NCBI GenBank assembly: GCA_051859505.1
Contig: JBHYFN010000015.1
Coordinates: 16,624-80,623 of the forward strand
DNA: 64,000 bases
Origin: JAFIEN01 sp051859505
GTDB taxonomy: Bacteria; Pseudomonadota; Alphaproteobacteria; Rhodobacterales; Rhodobacteraceae
Direction of reading: 5' to 3'
Shown here in pieces: positions 8,593 to 16,840 of this stretch. Position 1 is the stretch's first letter; each line of letters begins with the position of its first letter. The notes under the pieces were generated by a model. That model was not told the origin of the DNA and searched no databases. It saw nothing but the letters and a program-made list of their open reading frames with translations. Position numbers and translations under genes: made by a program.

Positions 8593-9330
8593 ATGAACAC
8601 CCTCAAGGATATCACCCGCCCGCCCAAGGAAACCGTCGACGCGATCCGCGCCATCGGAGCGGCCACCTGTTCGGCCACGCTGGCCCATCTGGGCCTCCGC
8701 AACTGCCACATCACCGGCCCCGTCAGCTGGCACAAGGGCAAGGTCATGGCGGGGCCTGCGCTGACGCTTCTGATGATGCCCAAGCGCGAGGATCTGTATC
8801 AGGACGGCGAATATGTGGATGTGGAAAAGCAGCTGCACCGCCATGTCCTCTACTGCGCGCAGGATGGCGACGTGGTCGTGGTGGATGCGCGCGGCGACAT
8901 GACGGCGGGCATCTTCGGCGAGATGATGATGACCTATTTCAAGGGCCGCGGCGGGGCGGGCCTCGTGATCGACGGCTGCATCCGCGACTATCCGGGGCAG
9001 AGGGAGCTTGACATGCCGATGTGGCTGCGCGGCGTGACGCCGAATTTCCACACCCAGACCGGCCTCATGCCCTATGACTACAACTGCCCCATCGCCTGCG
9101 GTGGCGTGACGGTCCTGCCGGGCGATATCATCGTGGCCGATGACGATGGCGCGGTCTGCGTGCCGGCGGCCATGGCGGACGAGGTGATCACCAAGTCCCA
9201 TACCGATCACGAATGGGAAGAATTCACCAAGATCAAGCTGCTCGAGGGCGGCTCGCTGCAGCGCTATTACCCGCTGCACCCGGACGCCCGGCCCGAATAC
9301 GAGGCCTGGAAGAAGGCCAACGGCAAATAA
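8593..9330 (+). CDS. RraA-family protein, probable class II pyruvate aldolase/decarboxylase
   Basis: Protein of 245 aa with the RraA/4-hydroxy-4-methyl-2-oxoglutarate aldolase fold. Its landmarks are GPALTLLMM, DGDVVVVDARGD, GLVIDGCIRDYPG (the Arg-Asp pair that binds pyruvate and metal in the aldolases) and CGGVTVLPGDIIVADDDG. Bacterial RraA proper inhibits RNase E, but family members that keep the Arg-Asp pair are metal-dependent aldolases or oxaloacetate decarboxylases. Placed among four dehydratases that make 2-keto-3-deoxy acids, it is best read as an enzyme splitting or decarboxylating such a product. It is collinear with its neighbours, with a 20-base gap upstream. Confidence 0.82.
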   Translation: MNTLKDITRPPKETVDAIRAIGAATCSATLAHLGLRNCHITGPVSWHKGKVMAGPALTLLMMPKREDLYQDGEYVDVEKQLHRHVLYCAQDGDVVVVDARGDMTAGIFGEMMMTYFKGRGGAGLVIDGCIRDYPGQRELDMPMWLRGVTPNFHTQTGLMPYDYNCPIACGGVTVLPGDIIVADDDGAVCVPAAMADEVITKSHTDHEWEEFTKIKLLEGGSLQRYYPLHPDARPEYEAWKKANGK

Positions 9331-9348
9331 GCGGAAGGGGACAGGACC

Positions 9349-10548
9349 ATGAAGATCACCGACCTCAAATGCGCGGTCATCGCCGACAGCCCCGTGATCC
9401 GCATCACCACGGATGAAGGCATCACCGGCTGGAGCCAGATCGAGACGCCGAAACCCTATGTCGTGCCGCAGGTTCTGGCCTTGCGCGACTGGATCGTCGG
9501 GCAGGATCCCCGGCTGGTGGAACGCGTGATGAAACGCATCCGGGTGCGGGGGGGCTTCAAGCCCTTCGGCTCGGCCGTGAGCGCGATCGAACATGCGCTC
9601 TGGGATATCGCGGGCAAGGCGGCCGGCGTGCCGGTGCACCGGCTTCTGGGCGGCAAGACCCGCGATCAGGTGCGCAGCTACCGCACGCTCTATCAGGGCG
9701 AGTTGGGCGTTGGCCACACGCCGGACGATTACCGCAAATGGGCGGACTACGGGAAATCGCTCGAGGGCGGCTGGACGATGTTCAAGCTGCCCAGCGCCTT
9801 CCATTCCTCGATGGTCGCCGATTTCCCCGACTACCATTACGGCGAGGTGCAGAAAGACGCGCCCTTCCCCTATCCGCACAAGGGATTGATGAGCGAAGAG
9901 GGGATGAAGCACCTTGTCGCCTGCGTCACCGCCGCCAAAGAGGCGCTGGGGCCGGGCTACGAGATGGCGGTCGATGCCGGCCCCGGCTTCCTGCCGCGCG
10001 ACCTTCTGCGCTTTGCCCGCGCGGTCGAACCCTTGCACCTTCTGTGGATCGAGGATGCGATCACCGGGGATTACTCGCCTTACGTCAATCATGACGTCTA
10101 CCGCGAGGTGACGATGGCGACGGCGACACCGATCCATACCGGCGAGCAGATCTACCTGCGGCAGAACTACAAGCACCTGATCGAAAGCCATGCGGTGAAT
10201 GTGATCGGCCCCGATCCCTGTGATGTGGGCGGGCTGGCCGAGATGAAATGGATCGCCGAACATGCCGATCTGCACGGCATCGCGATTGCGCCGCATGGCA
10301 CGGCGAATGGTATCCTGGGGCTGGCGGCGCTGATCCAGGTCTCGGCCGTGCTGCCGGACAATTTCATCGCCTTCGAATATCCCGCGCGGTTCGAGCCCTT
10401 CTGGTACGACATCACCGAAGGCTTCGACGGACCGCCCGTGAAGGATGGGCTGATCGACGTGCCCGACCGGCCGGGGCTGGGGGTGGACCTGATCCCGAGC
10501 AAGGCGAAGAAATACCTCAGCGAGGGCGACGCGGATTTCTTCGACTGA
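9349..10548 (+). CDS. mandelate racemase/muconate lactonising family protein A
   Basis: Enolase-superfamily protein, 399 aa, with an AGGAC site before the ATG. Mandelate-racemase-type landmarks: Asp in MAVDAGPGF, Glu in LWIEDAITGD and Glu in IHTGEQIYLRQN as Mg ligands; Asp in IGPDPCDVGG with His in IAPHGTANG as the Asp-His dyad; and FEYP near the end. The beta-2 stretch reads MFKLPS, so the second Lys of the usual KxK pair is not obvious. It is roughly half identical to the convergent gene at 10639-11835. The reaction is probably dehydration or epimerisation of a sugar acid; the substrate cannot be read from sequence. Confidence 0.8.
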   Translation: MKITDLKCAVIADSPVIRITTDEGITGWSQIETPKPYVVPQVLALRDWIVGQDPRLVERVMKRIRVRGGFKPFGSAVSAIEHALWDIAGKAAGVPVHRLLGGKTRDQVRSYRTLYQGELGVGHTPDDYRKWADYGKSLEGGWTMFKLPSAFHSSMVADFPDYHYGEVQKDAPFPYPHKGLMSEEGMKHLVACVTAAKEALGPGYEMAVDAGPGFLPRDLLRFARAVEPLHLLWIEDAITGDYSPYVNHDVYREVTMATATPIHTGEQIYLRQNYKHLIESHAVNVIGPDPCDVGGLAEMKWIAEHADLHGIAIAPHGTANGILGLAALIQVSAVLPDNFIAFEYPARFEPFWYDITEGFDGPPVKDGLIDVPDRPGLGVDLIPSKAKKYLSEGDADFFD

Positions 10549-10562
10549 GGGCAGGGCCTTGG

Positions 10563-10619
10563 GGCGGGGCGGAATTTGGACAAATTCCGCTGGCCGAATT
10601 TGGAAAATTCGGCCCCGCC
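10563..10619. repeat. paired palindromes inside an outer stem, between convergent genes
   Basis: Two adjacent hairpins: 10569-10590 (arms GCGGAATTT/AAATTCCGC, loop GGAC) and 10592-10614 (arms GGCCGAATTT/AAATTCGGCC, loop GGA). Flanking GGCGGGGC (10563-10570) and GCCCCGCC (10612-10619) can also pair with each other. It lies between two convergent genes, so a bidirectional terminator role is natural. The same architecture recurs at 19389-19446. Confidence 0.85.
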
Positions 10620-10638
10620 GGCCTCAGCGCCCGCTTCT

Positions 10639-11835
10639 TCAGTCGAAGAAGGCGGCATCCTCTTCGCGCAGATAGGGCTTCGTGCGCTCGGGGTTCAACT
10701 CGACCCCCATGCCGGGGCGGTCCCAGACCTCGATCAGGCTGTCCTTCACGATCGGATCGGGCAGGCCATCCACGATCTCGTACCACCAGGGGTGATTGCC
10801 GCTGGGGTATTCGAAGGCGATGAAATTGCTCGGCAGTGCCGCGCAGACCTGCACCAGCGCCGCCAGTCCCAGCACCCCGTTTCCGGTGCCATGCGGCGCC
10901 ATCAGGACGCCATGCAGATTTGCATATTCCGCAATCCATTTCAGCTCGGCAATTCCGCCGACATCGCAAGGATCCGGCCCCACCACATCAACGGCGCGGT
11001 TCTCGATCAGACCCTTGAAATTCTGCCGCAAATAAATCTGCTCCCCGGTATGGATCGGGGTCGAGGTGGATTGCGTCAGGTCGCGGTAGACATCGGCATT
11101 GACGAAGGGCACGTAATCCCCGGTGATCATGTCTTCCAGCCAGGCGAGGTTGTATTTCTCGACTGCGCGGGCAAAGCGGATGGCATCCGAGGGCATCCAG
11201 CCCGGCCCGCAATCCAGCGCGAGAGCGACCTCGTCGCCCAGAACCTCTTTCATTGCAGCCACGCAATCGATCACATGCGCCATGCCGCGTTCCGTCATCG
11301 GCGCGCCTTCATAGGCGCCGTGAAACGGGCTGTCCGAAGGGTCGGCATAGGAAAATCCGGGGAAGTCGCGTTTCTGGGCCGAATGAAAGGCGACCCCCAT
11401 CTTGATCAGCGAAAACCCCTCGGGGCGGTCCTTCATCCATTTGCAGGCGGCGGCATAATCCTCGGGCCCCGATCCGGCCATCGGCGGCCGGATCGAGCCG
11501 TTGTAGCAGCGCACCCGGTCGCGCACCTTGCCGCCCAAAAGGCGATAGACCGGCAGACCCGCCGCCTTTCCGGCAAGATCCCAAAGCGCCATCTCGATCA
11601 CGCTGACCGCGGCGCCATAGGGTTTGAACGCGCCGCGGTTGCGGATACGCAGCATCACCCGTTCCACATCGCGCGGATCCTGCCCGATCAGCGCCTCGCG
11701 CAGATGCATTACATAGGGCTTGATATAGGGCTTGTATTGCTCGACTTCGCCAAATCCGCTAATTCCCTCATCGGTGCAGATGCGCACGATCGGGTTATCC
11801 CCGATCAATGCGCATTTCAGATCCGTGATTTTCAC
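10639..11835 (-). CDS. mandelate racemase/muconate lactonising family protein B
   Basis: Paralogue (398 aa) of the protein at 9349-10548, facing it tail to tail. It shares the MKITDLKCA start, LALDCGPGW, AWLEDMITGD, IHTGEQIYLRQN, VGPDPCDVGG and MAPHGTGNG, so the Mg ligands and the Asp-His dyad are intact. The two differ at the capping-loop and barrel positions that set specificity: IRPPMAGSG against LYQGELGVGH, and LIKMGVAFH against MFKLPSAFH. That suggests related but different sugar acids, or two epimers of one. It is the first gene leftward from the spacer at 11836-12114 and so is transcribed divergently from the second importer. Confidence 0.8.
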   Translation of the reverse strand: MKITDLKCALIGDNPIVRICTDEGISGFGEVEQYKPYIKPYVMHLREALIGQDPRDVERVMLRIRNRGAFKPYGAAVSVIEMALWDLAGKAAGLPVYRLLGGKVRDRVRCYNGSIRPPMAGSGPEDYAAACKWMKDRPEGFSLIKMGVAFHSAQKRDFPGFSYADPSDSPFHGAYEGAPMTERGMAHVIDCVAAMKEVLGDEVALALDCGPGWMPSDAIRFARAVEKYNLAWLEDMITGDYVPFVNADVYRDLTQSTSTPIHTGEQIYLRQNFKGLIENRAVDVVGPDPCDVGGIAELKWIAEYANLHGVLMAPHGTGNGVLGLAALVQVCAALPSNFIAFEYPSGNHPWWYEIVDGLPDPIVKDSLIEVWDRPGMGVELNPERTKPYLREEDAAFFD

Positions 11836-12114
11836 GATACGCCCCTTATTGCCGAATTTCCGATTGAACGCAGAATTCCTTTTCTGCCGTTCCCGCCCAA
11901 GAGGCTAGAGCCTGCTGCCTGCGGCTGTCAACAACCCGCTGTCGCTGCTGGCTTTCTGCGGGCGCAAAGGCGAGGGCTAATATATGCTGCGATGCGGCGC
12001 AATTGTCCGGCATCCGGGGTCAATTGCAGGTTGACAAGCTTTTTGATCGGCCCGTAGCCTTATTGCAAGGCGAGACGGAATGACATCAAGAATGGTGAAT
12101 GGGAGGAATGCGCC
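11836..12114. promoter_or_regulatory. divergent promoter region between MR-family gene B and the sugar importer
   Basis: This 279-base spacer is more A+T-rich than the genes and drives both directions. Rightward, TTGACA at 12031-12036 with TAGCCT about 18 bases on is a plausible sigma-70 promoter, and GGGAGG precedes the ATG at 12115. Two CAATTG boxes (near 12000 and 12022) flank CCGGCATCCGGGGT just upstream of the -35, a possible operator. No regulator gene is seen in the island. These assignments are by eye. Confidence 0.45.
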
Positions 12115-13602
12115 ATGACTGACCTTCGTTGCCCGATCAAGACCGTGACAGGAAAGCTGAAACGCGCGACCGCTTTGGGGGCGGTGGCGGCAATCGCGCT
12201 TGGCCCGATCGCGGCCACGGCCGAGGGGGTGGACCTGTCGCAATGGTCGCCCGAATACATCCGCTCGATCGCCGGAACCGCGACCTTCGACACGGCGGCG
12301 CATTGCGCTGATGTCGTGCCTCTGGACTACGAGGGGAAGGTTTCGGTCTGGTGGAGCGGCCCGACCGAGGCCTCGCCCTCGATCGAGCGCGAGATCGACG
12401 CCCAGTTCTGGGCCGCCTTCAACGAGACCTATCCCAACATCAGCGTTGACGCGCAGAATATCGACTATGCGATCCTGATCGACCGTCTTCGGACCGCGCT
12501 TCTGGGCAATGCCGGGCCCGATGTGGTGCGGCTGCAGATCCTGGGCGGGGTCGAGTTCGGCGCCCGCGGCTATATGGAGCCGCTCCGGCCCGAGGATGTG
12601 GGCTACGATTCGGCCAACTTCTGGCCCGGCGCGCTGCAATCGGTGATCTACGGCGGAACCTCCTACGGCATCCCCACCAACAACGAGACGATGGCCCTGA
12701 TCTGGAATGCCGACATCTTCGAGAGGGCCGGCCTTGATCCCGAGAACCCGCCGGCAACCTGGGATGATGTGGTCGAATATTCGCGCATCATCAACGAGAC
12801 CCTGGGCATCGCCGGCTACGGCCTTGTCGCGCAGCAGAACCACGGCAACACGCCCTTCCGCTTCATGCCCAAGCTCTGGGCCTATGGCGGTGCATCGCTG
12901 GATGAGACGTTTGAAAACCCGTCCTACATGACCGTCAACATCAACAACGAAGGGTCCAAGGCGGCGCTGCAGGCGATCTATGACATGTATGTCCGCGACC
13001 AGTCGGTGCCGGTGGGCGCGCTGACCAACAACCAGAACGATAATCAGGGGCCGTTCATCGCCGGGCAACTGGCGATGATGATCGCGCATCCGTCGGAATA
13101 CGCCAAGATGGTCGAGCTGTCCGAAGAGGCGACCGGCTCCGACAAGGAAGTGGCCGATGCCGTGGTCGCCAACATGCGCTACGGCCTGATCCCCGAAGGG
13201 CCGGACCGGCGCGCGGTCGTCTTTGGCGGCTCCAACATCCATGTCATCAAGGACGAATATGTCGAAGGCGGCCTTGACGAGATGGGGGCCATGGCGCTGA
13301 TCTGCTTCTGGACCAGCCCGGAATGGTCGACCAAGCTGGCCTGGACCTCGTCGAACCCCGGCAATCTGGACGGGTTCCGCACCGAATGGATGGCCGAGCG
13401 GCTGGATACGATCCGGTTCCTCGATGTCACAAGCTCGATGCTGCCGGCGGGGATTCCCTTCCCGGTCATCCCCGAGGCGCCCGAGATCATGAACATCATC
13501 GTGCCCGACATGATCCAGTTCGTCCTGACCGAGACGATGACGATCGACGAAGCCGCCGATAACGCGGCGCGCGAGATCGAGGCCCTGCTCGACGGTCTCT
13601 GA
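12115..13602 (+). CDS. extracellular solute-binding protein of a CUT1-type sugar importer
   Basis: Periplasmic substrate-binding protein of 495 aa. It has an N-terminal signal peptide (basic start, then LGAVAAIALGPIAATA, cleavage near residues 36-38), followed by the SBP family 1 body: VSVWWSG, NISVDAQNIDY, GIPTNNETMALIWNADIFE and a C-terminal lobe. It is longer than MalE-type proteins (about 400 aa). It heads a SBP-permease-permease-ATPase operon and is separated from the permeases by a strong hairpin that probably raises its relative expression. By context it binds a glycoside, oligouronide or sugar acid. GGGAGGAATG gives a clear ribosome site. Confidence 0.9.
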   Translation: MTDLRCPIKTVTGKLKRATALGAVAAIALGPIAATAEGVDLSQWSPEYIRSIAGTATFDTAAHCADVVPLDYEGKVSVWWSGPTEASPSIEREIDAQFWAAFNETYPNISVDAQNIDYAILIDRLRTALLGNAGPDVVRLQILGGVEFGARGYMEPLRPEDVGYDSANFWPGALQSVIYGGTSYGIPTNNETMALIWNADIFERAGLDPENPPATWDDVVEYSRIINETLGIAGYGLVAQQNHGNTPFRFMPKLWAYGGASLDETFENPSYMTVNINNEGSKAALQAIYDMYVRDQSVPVGALTNNQNDNQGPFIAGQLAMMIAHPSEYAKMVELSEEATGSDKEVADAVVANMRYGLIPEGPDRRAVVFGGSNIHVIKDEYVEGGLDEMGAMALICFWTSPEWSTKLAWTSSNPGNLDGFRTEWMAERLDTIRFLDVTSSMLPAGIPFPVIPEAPEIMNIIVPDMIQFVLTETMTIDEAADNAAREIEALLDGL

Positions 13603-13629
13603 GGGTCGGGCCCGCAGTCCGGCCGCGCG

Positions 13630-13663
13630 CGGGGCCGGTGGCGTGACGCTGCCACCGGCCCCG
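13630..13663 (+). terminator. 13-bp-stem hairpin between binding-protein and permease genes
   Basis: Perfect inverted repeat with arms CGGGGCCGGTGGC and GCCACCGGCCCCG and loop GTGACGCT. It lacks a T-run, so it is a partial terminator or an RNA-stabilising stem, as is usual after binding-protein genes of ABC operons. Confidence 0.75.
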
Positions 13664-13679
13664 ACACCCCCTCTCACCC

Positions 13680-14651
13680 GTGAACGAAGGGTTCGCCCCC
13701 GTGTCAGTCACCTCCACGCCCGGCTCTTCCGCAATGCGGCGCCGTCAGGACGGCCTTGTCGCGCGGATGGTCCGGTATCGGTACGATTACCTCTACATCC
13801 TGCCGGCCATGGTCGTGATGATGGTCGTGATCGCCTATCCGATCTATTACACGATCGAGCTGAGCTTCTACCGCACCCCCATCAACCTGCAGATGCGCGA
13901 CAAGGTCTGGCACGGGACCGAGAATTACTCCCAGCTGCTCAGCAGCGCGGCCTTTCACCGGGTGACCTGGAACACCTTTGTCTGGACCGCCGTCTCGACC
14001 ATCGCCGCCTTTGTTCTGGGGCTGATAACGGCGCTTGCGCTGCATCGTGAATTCCTCGGCCGTGGTGTCCTTCGGGCTCTGCTCCTGATCCCTTTCGTGG
14101 TCAGCGCGGTCGCCGCCTCCTATGTCTGGCGCTGGCTGTATCATTCGGATTTCGGCGTCTTCGGCGCGGCCGCGATGGCGCTGGGGCTGACCGAACGGCC
14201 AATCAACTTCATCGACAATACCCGCACGGTGCTGGCCTCGCTGATCGTGGTGAATGTCTGGCGCGATTTCTCGTTCGGGATGATCATGATCATGGCCGGG
14301 CTTCAGACCGTGCCCGAGCAGTTGCTCCGGGCCGCGCAGGTCGATGGCGCCAATGCCTGGCAGCGGTTCTGGCATGTCACGGCGCCGCATCTCAAGAATG
14401 TCTCGATGGTCACGGTGCTGCTCTTGATGGTCAGCAATTTCAACGGCTTCATCATCCCCTGGATCATGACCGGCGGCGGGCCTGCGGGGGCGTCGGATAT
14501 CTGGATCACCCATATCTACCAGATCGCCTTTGGCCGGCAGCGCTGGGGCCTGGCCGCGGCCTATGCGGTGGTCGTCTTCGCGCTGATGATGGCTCTGGGC
14601 TATGTCTATGTGAAGATCCTGACCCGCGGCGATGAAAGGCGGCCGGAATGA
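13680..14651 (+). CDS. sugar ABC transporter permease, MalF type
   Basis: Inner-membrane permease, 323 aa, with about six helices. The first is at about residues 37-60 (YLYILPAMVVMMVVIAYPIY). The EAA loop is QLLRAAQVDGANAWQRFWHVTAPHL (about 218-242), the contact with the ATPase. The GTG at 13680 has a poor ribosome site; an in-frame GTG at 13701 preceded by GAAGG is a credible alternative that would shorten the protein by 7 residues. It overlaps the next permease by 4 bases (ATGA). Substrate as for the binding protein: a sugar or sugar acid, not defined. Confidence 0.9.
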   Translation: MNEGFAPVSVTSTPGSSAMRRRQDGLVARMVRYRYDYLYILPAMVVMMVVIAYPIYYTIELSFYRTPINLQMRDKVWHGTENYSQLLSSAAFHRVTWNTFVWTAVSTIAAFVLGLITALALHREFLGRGVLRALLLIPFVVSAVAASYVWRWLYHSDFGVFGAAAMALGLTERPINFIDNTRTVLASLIVVNVWRDFSFGMIMIMAGLQTVPEQLLRAAQVDGANAWQRFWHVTAPHLKNVSMVTVLLLMVSNFNGFIIPWIMTGGGPAGASDIWITHIYQIAFGRQRWGLAAAYAVVVFALMMALGYVYVKILTRGDERRPE

Positions 14652-15508
14652 GCGCGGTGCGCAAGAAGGGCTTTGACGGCTGGCGCTGGGCCGGGCGGCT
14701 CGTGCTGCTGCTGATGCTGCTTTACACCGTCGTGCCGATGGCCTGGATGGTGCTGACCTCGCTCAAGTCGCAATTCGCCGCGATGCAATTCCCGCCGCAA
14801 TGGGTGCCGAAGGAACCGACGCTGGCCAATTACACCCGCCTTCTCGACCCGCGCGGCCGGGTGGGGGGCGAGTTCCTGCTGTACTTCTGGAACAGCTTTT
14901 ACGTCTCTTTCGTGACGACCATTCTGGGCATCATCGTCGCGGTGCCGGCCGCCTATGCCTTTTCCCGCTTCCGCTTTCCGGGGCGCAACATCCTGTTCTT
15001 CGCGGTCCTGGTGCGCAACATGTTTCCGGCGGTGATCTTCCTGATGCCGCTCTTCCTCTTGATGCGCTGGCTGGGGCTGGTGGGATCGCATATGTCGCTG
15101 ATCCTGACCTACCTCACCTTCGGGCTGCCGCTGTCGATCTGGCTTCTGAAGGGGTTTTACGACAATATCCCCGTGCAGCTGGAACAGGCCGCGCGGATGG
15201 ACGGGGCCACGCGGTTCCAGGCCTTCGTGCTGATCGTCATGCCGCTCTCGACGCCCGGGATCATCGCCACCTCGATCTTCGCCTTCATCGGGGCCTGGAA
15301 TGAATATCTCTACGCCGCGACCTTCATCAACCGGCAAGAGAGGATGACCCTGCCCGTCGGCATCCAGCGCTTCTTCACCGAGTTTGCCACCGACTGGCCC
15401 GGCCTGATGGCGGCGACCTTCCTGATGAGCGTGCCGGTCGTGGTGATCTTCCTGATCCTGCAGAAATACTTTGTCCGGGCGCTGACCGAAGGCGCGGTGA
15501 AATCGTGA
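14648..15508 (+). CDS. sugar ABC transporter permease, MalG type
   Basis: Second permease of the CUT1 importer, 286 aa, with six predicted helices. It begins with a basic segment and the helix LVLLLMLLYTVVPMAWMVLTS, and carries the EAA loop VQLEQAARMDGATRFQAFVLIVMPLS (about 178-203). The C-terminal FVRALTEGAVKS is typical of MalG-like proteins. It is coupled to the upstream permease by the ATGA overlap. The ATPase gene follows after 33 bases. Confidence 0.92.
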   Translation: MSAVRKKGFDGWRWAGRLVLLLMLLYTVVPMAWMVLTSLKSQFAAMQFPPQWVPKEPTLANYTRLLDPRGRVGGEFLLYFWNSFYVSFVTTILGIIVAVPAAYAFSRFRFPGRNILFFAVLVRNMFPAVIFLMPLFLLMRWLGLVGSHMSLILTYLTFGLPLSIWLLKGFYDNIPVQLEQAARMDGATRFQAFVLIVMPLSTPGIIATSIFAFIGAWNEYLYAATFINRQERMTLPVGIQRFFTEFATDWPGLMAATFLMSVPVVVIFLILQKYFVRALTEGAVKS

Positions 15509-15541
15509 GAGTGAAACGGAGGGGCGAATGGCCCAAGTGAC

Positions 15542-16654
15542 ATGGCCAAGGTGATCCTGCGCGACGTGCTCAAGACCTATGGCGAGGTGACGGCGGTCAA
15601 CCGCGTCTCCTTCACGGTCGAGGATGGCGAATTCGTGGCCCTCGTCGGCCCCTCGGGCTGCGGCAAGACCACGACGCTGAACCTGATCGCGGGCCTGATC
15701 GAGATCACGGATGGCGAGATGTGGATCGGCGACCGGCTGATCAACGAGCTTGACCCCAAGGATCGCGATATCGCGATGGTGTTCCAGAATTACGCGCTCT
15801 ACCCCAACAAGACGGTGTTCAAGAACCTCGCCTTCCCGCTGCAGATGCGCCGGATGTCGAAGCCTGAGATCGAGGCCAAGGTGACCGAGGCCGCCCGCGT
15901 CCTCGAGATCACCCATCTGCTCGACCGCAAGCCGCGCGAACTGTCAGGCGGCCAGCAGCAGCGCGTCGCCTTGGGCCGCGCCCTTGTGCGCGATCCGCTG
16001 GCCTTCCTGATGGACGAGCCGCTGTCGAACCTCGACGCCAAGCTGCGCGTGCAGATGCGCTCGGAACTCAAGCGCTTCCATCAGGATCTGGGGGCCACGA
16101 TCATCTATGTCACCCATGACCAGCTTGAAGCGGTCACGATGGCCGACAAGATGGCGGTGATGAGCGGGGGCGACCTGCAGCAATATGACGCCCCCGAAAA
16201 CGTCTTCGCCAATCCGGTCAACACTTTCGTCGCCAGCTTCGTCGGCAGCCCGGCGATGAGCCTCGTGCCCCTGACGGTCGAACACCGCGGCACCGAAGCC
16301 GTGCTGCGCCACGGCGCCGAGGGGCAGGAGGCCGGATGGGAACTGCCGCTCTCGGCCCTGAATGCCCGCAAGGCCGCCCGCGCCTCCGGCCCCGAGGTGA
16401 TCCTCGGCGCGCGCCATTCGACGATCCATCTGTCGAAAGAACCCCGCCCCGGCGCCGTGCCGACCCGCGTCTACACGGTCGAACCCACCGGCGACATCAC
16501 CTTCGTGCAGGTCTATATCGGCGAGGCGGTGGTCGTCATCAGCGTCGATCCCTCGGTCACGGTCCGCCCCGACGAGCCGGTCTGGCTCAGCTTCGACCAG
16601 GACCGGATCCACCTCTTCGACGGCAAGACCGGCCTCGCCCTCGCGCCCGATTAG
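15542..16654 (+). CDS. sugar ABC transporter ATP-binding protein, UgpC/MsmX/MalK type
   Basis: ATPase of the CUT1 importer, 370 aa. Walker A GPSGCGKT is at 36-43, the Q-loop in FQNYALYPNKTV, signature LSGGQQQR at 134-141, and Walker B AFLMDEPLSNLD. The switch is YVTHDQLEA, and a C-terminal OB/TOBE domain begins near 240 (FVGSPAMSLVPL). Only the ATG at 15542 is possible in this frame because a stop lies at 15512-15514. The good GGAGG is 18 bases away and better placed for an out-of-frame ATG at 15528, which opens a 9-codon ORF running over the start (see findings). Such ATPases can serve several importers. Confidence 0.93.
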   Translation: MAKVILRDVLKTYGEVTAVNRVSFTVEDGEFVALVGPSGCGKTTTLNLIAGLIEITDGEMWIGDRLINELDPKDRDIAMVFQNYALYPNKTVFKNLAFPLQMRRMSKPEIEAKVTEAARVLEITHLLDRKPRELSGGQQQRVALGRALVRDPLAFLMDEPLSNLDAKLRVQMRSELKRFHQDLGATIIYVTHDQLEAVTMADKMAVMSGGDLQQYDAPENVFANPVNTFVASFVGSPAMSLVPLTVEHRGTEAVLRHGAEGQEAGWELPLSALNARKAARASGPEVILGARHSTIHLSKEPRPGAVPTRVYTVEPTGDITFVQVYIGEAVVVISVDPSVTVRPDEPVWLSFDQDRIHLFDGKTGLALAPD

Positions 16655-16773
16655 GCCACCGGCCGCGCCCCTGCCGAGGCAGGCCCAAAGCACCGCCCAT
16701 CCGGCAAGGACGTGCCCGGCCCCTCGCAAACGCGCCTCGGGCCGCCACTCTTCCCGGCTTCCAGCTTCTTTTG
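16655..16773. other. short spacer between convergent importer and dnaB genes
   Basis: The 119 bases after the ATPase stop hold no gene I can support. The first part is C-rich with small inverted repeats such as GCCGAGGC-type stems. The dispersed repeat that forms the end of dnaB begins immediately to the right. Confidence 0.5.
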
Positions 16774-16840
16774 TTCAAAAATATCCTGGGGGGAGGCCCG
16801 GAACGGGCCGGGGGGCAAAGCCCCCCTGACCCCGCCCGAA
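16774..16840 (-). repeat. dispersed G+C-rich repeat, copy 1, overlapping the dnaB 3' end
   Basis: On the plus strand it reads TTCAAAAATATCCTGGGG, then a GGCCCG-GAA-CGGGCC hairpin (16795-16809), then a GGGGGGC-AAA-GCCCCCC hairpin (16810-16826). A related, internally duplicated copy lies at 34611-34712. The layout of an AT box followed by a hairpin of G and C runs resembles intergenic repeats I recall as common in Rhodobacteraceae. Here the dnaB frame runs through it. Confidence 0.7.

Noticed and set aside
10576..12057. 493-codon plus-strand frame opposite MR-family gene B
   Set aside because: Gene B has a full set of active-site motifs; the opposite frame has none.
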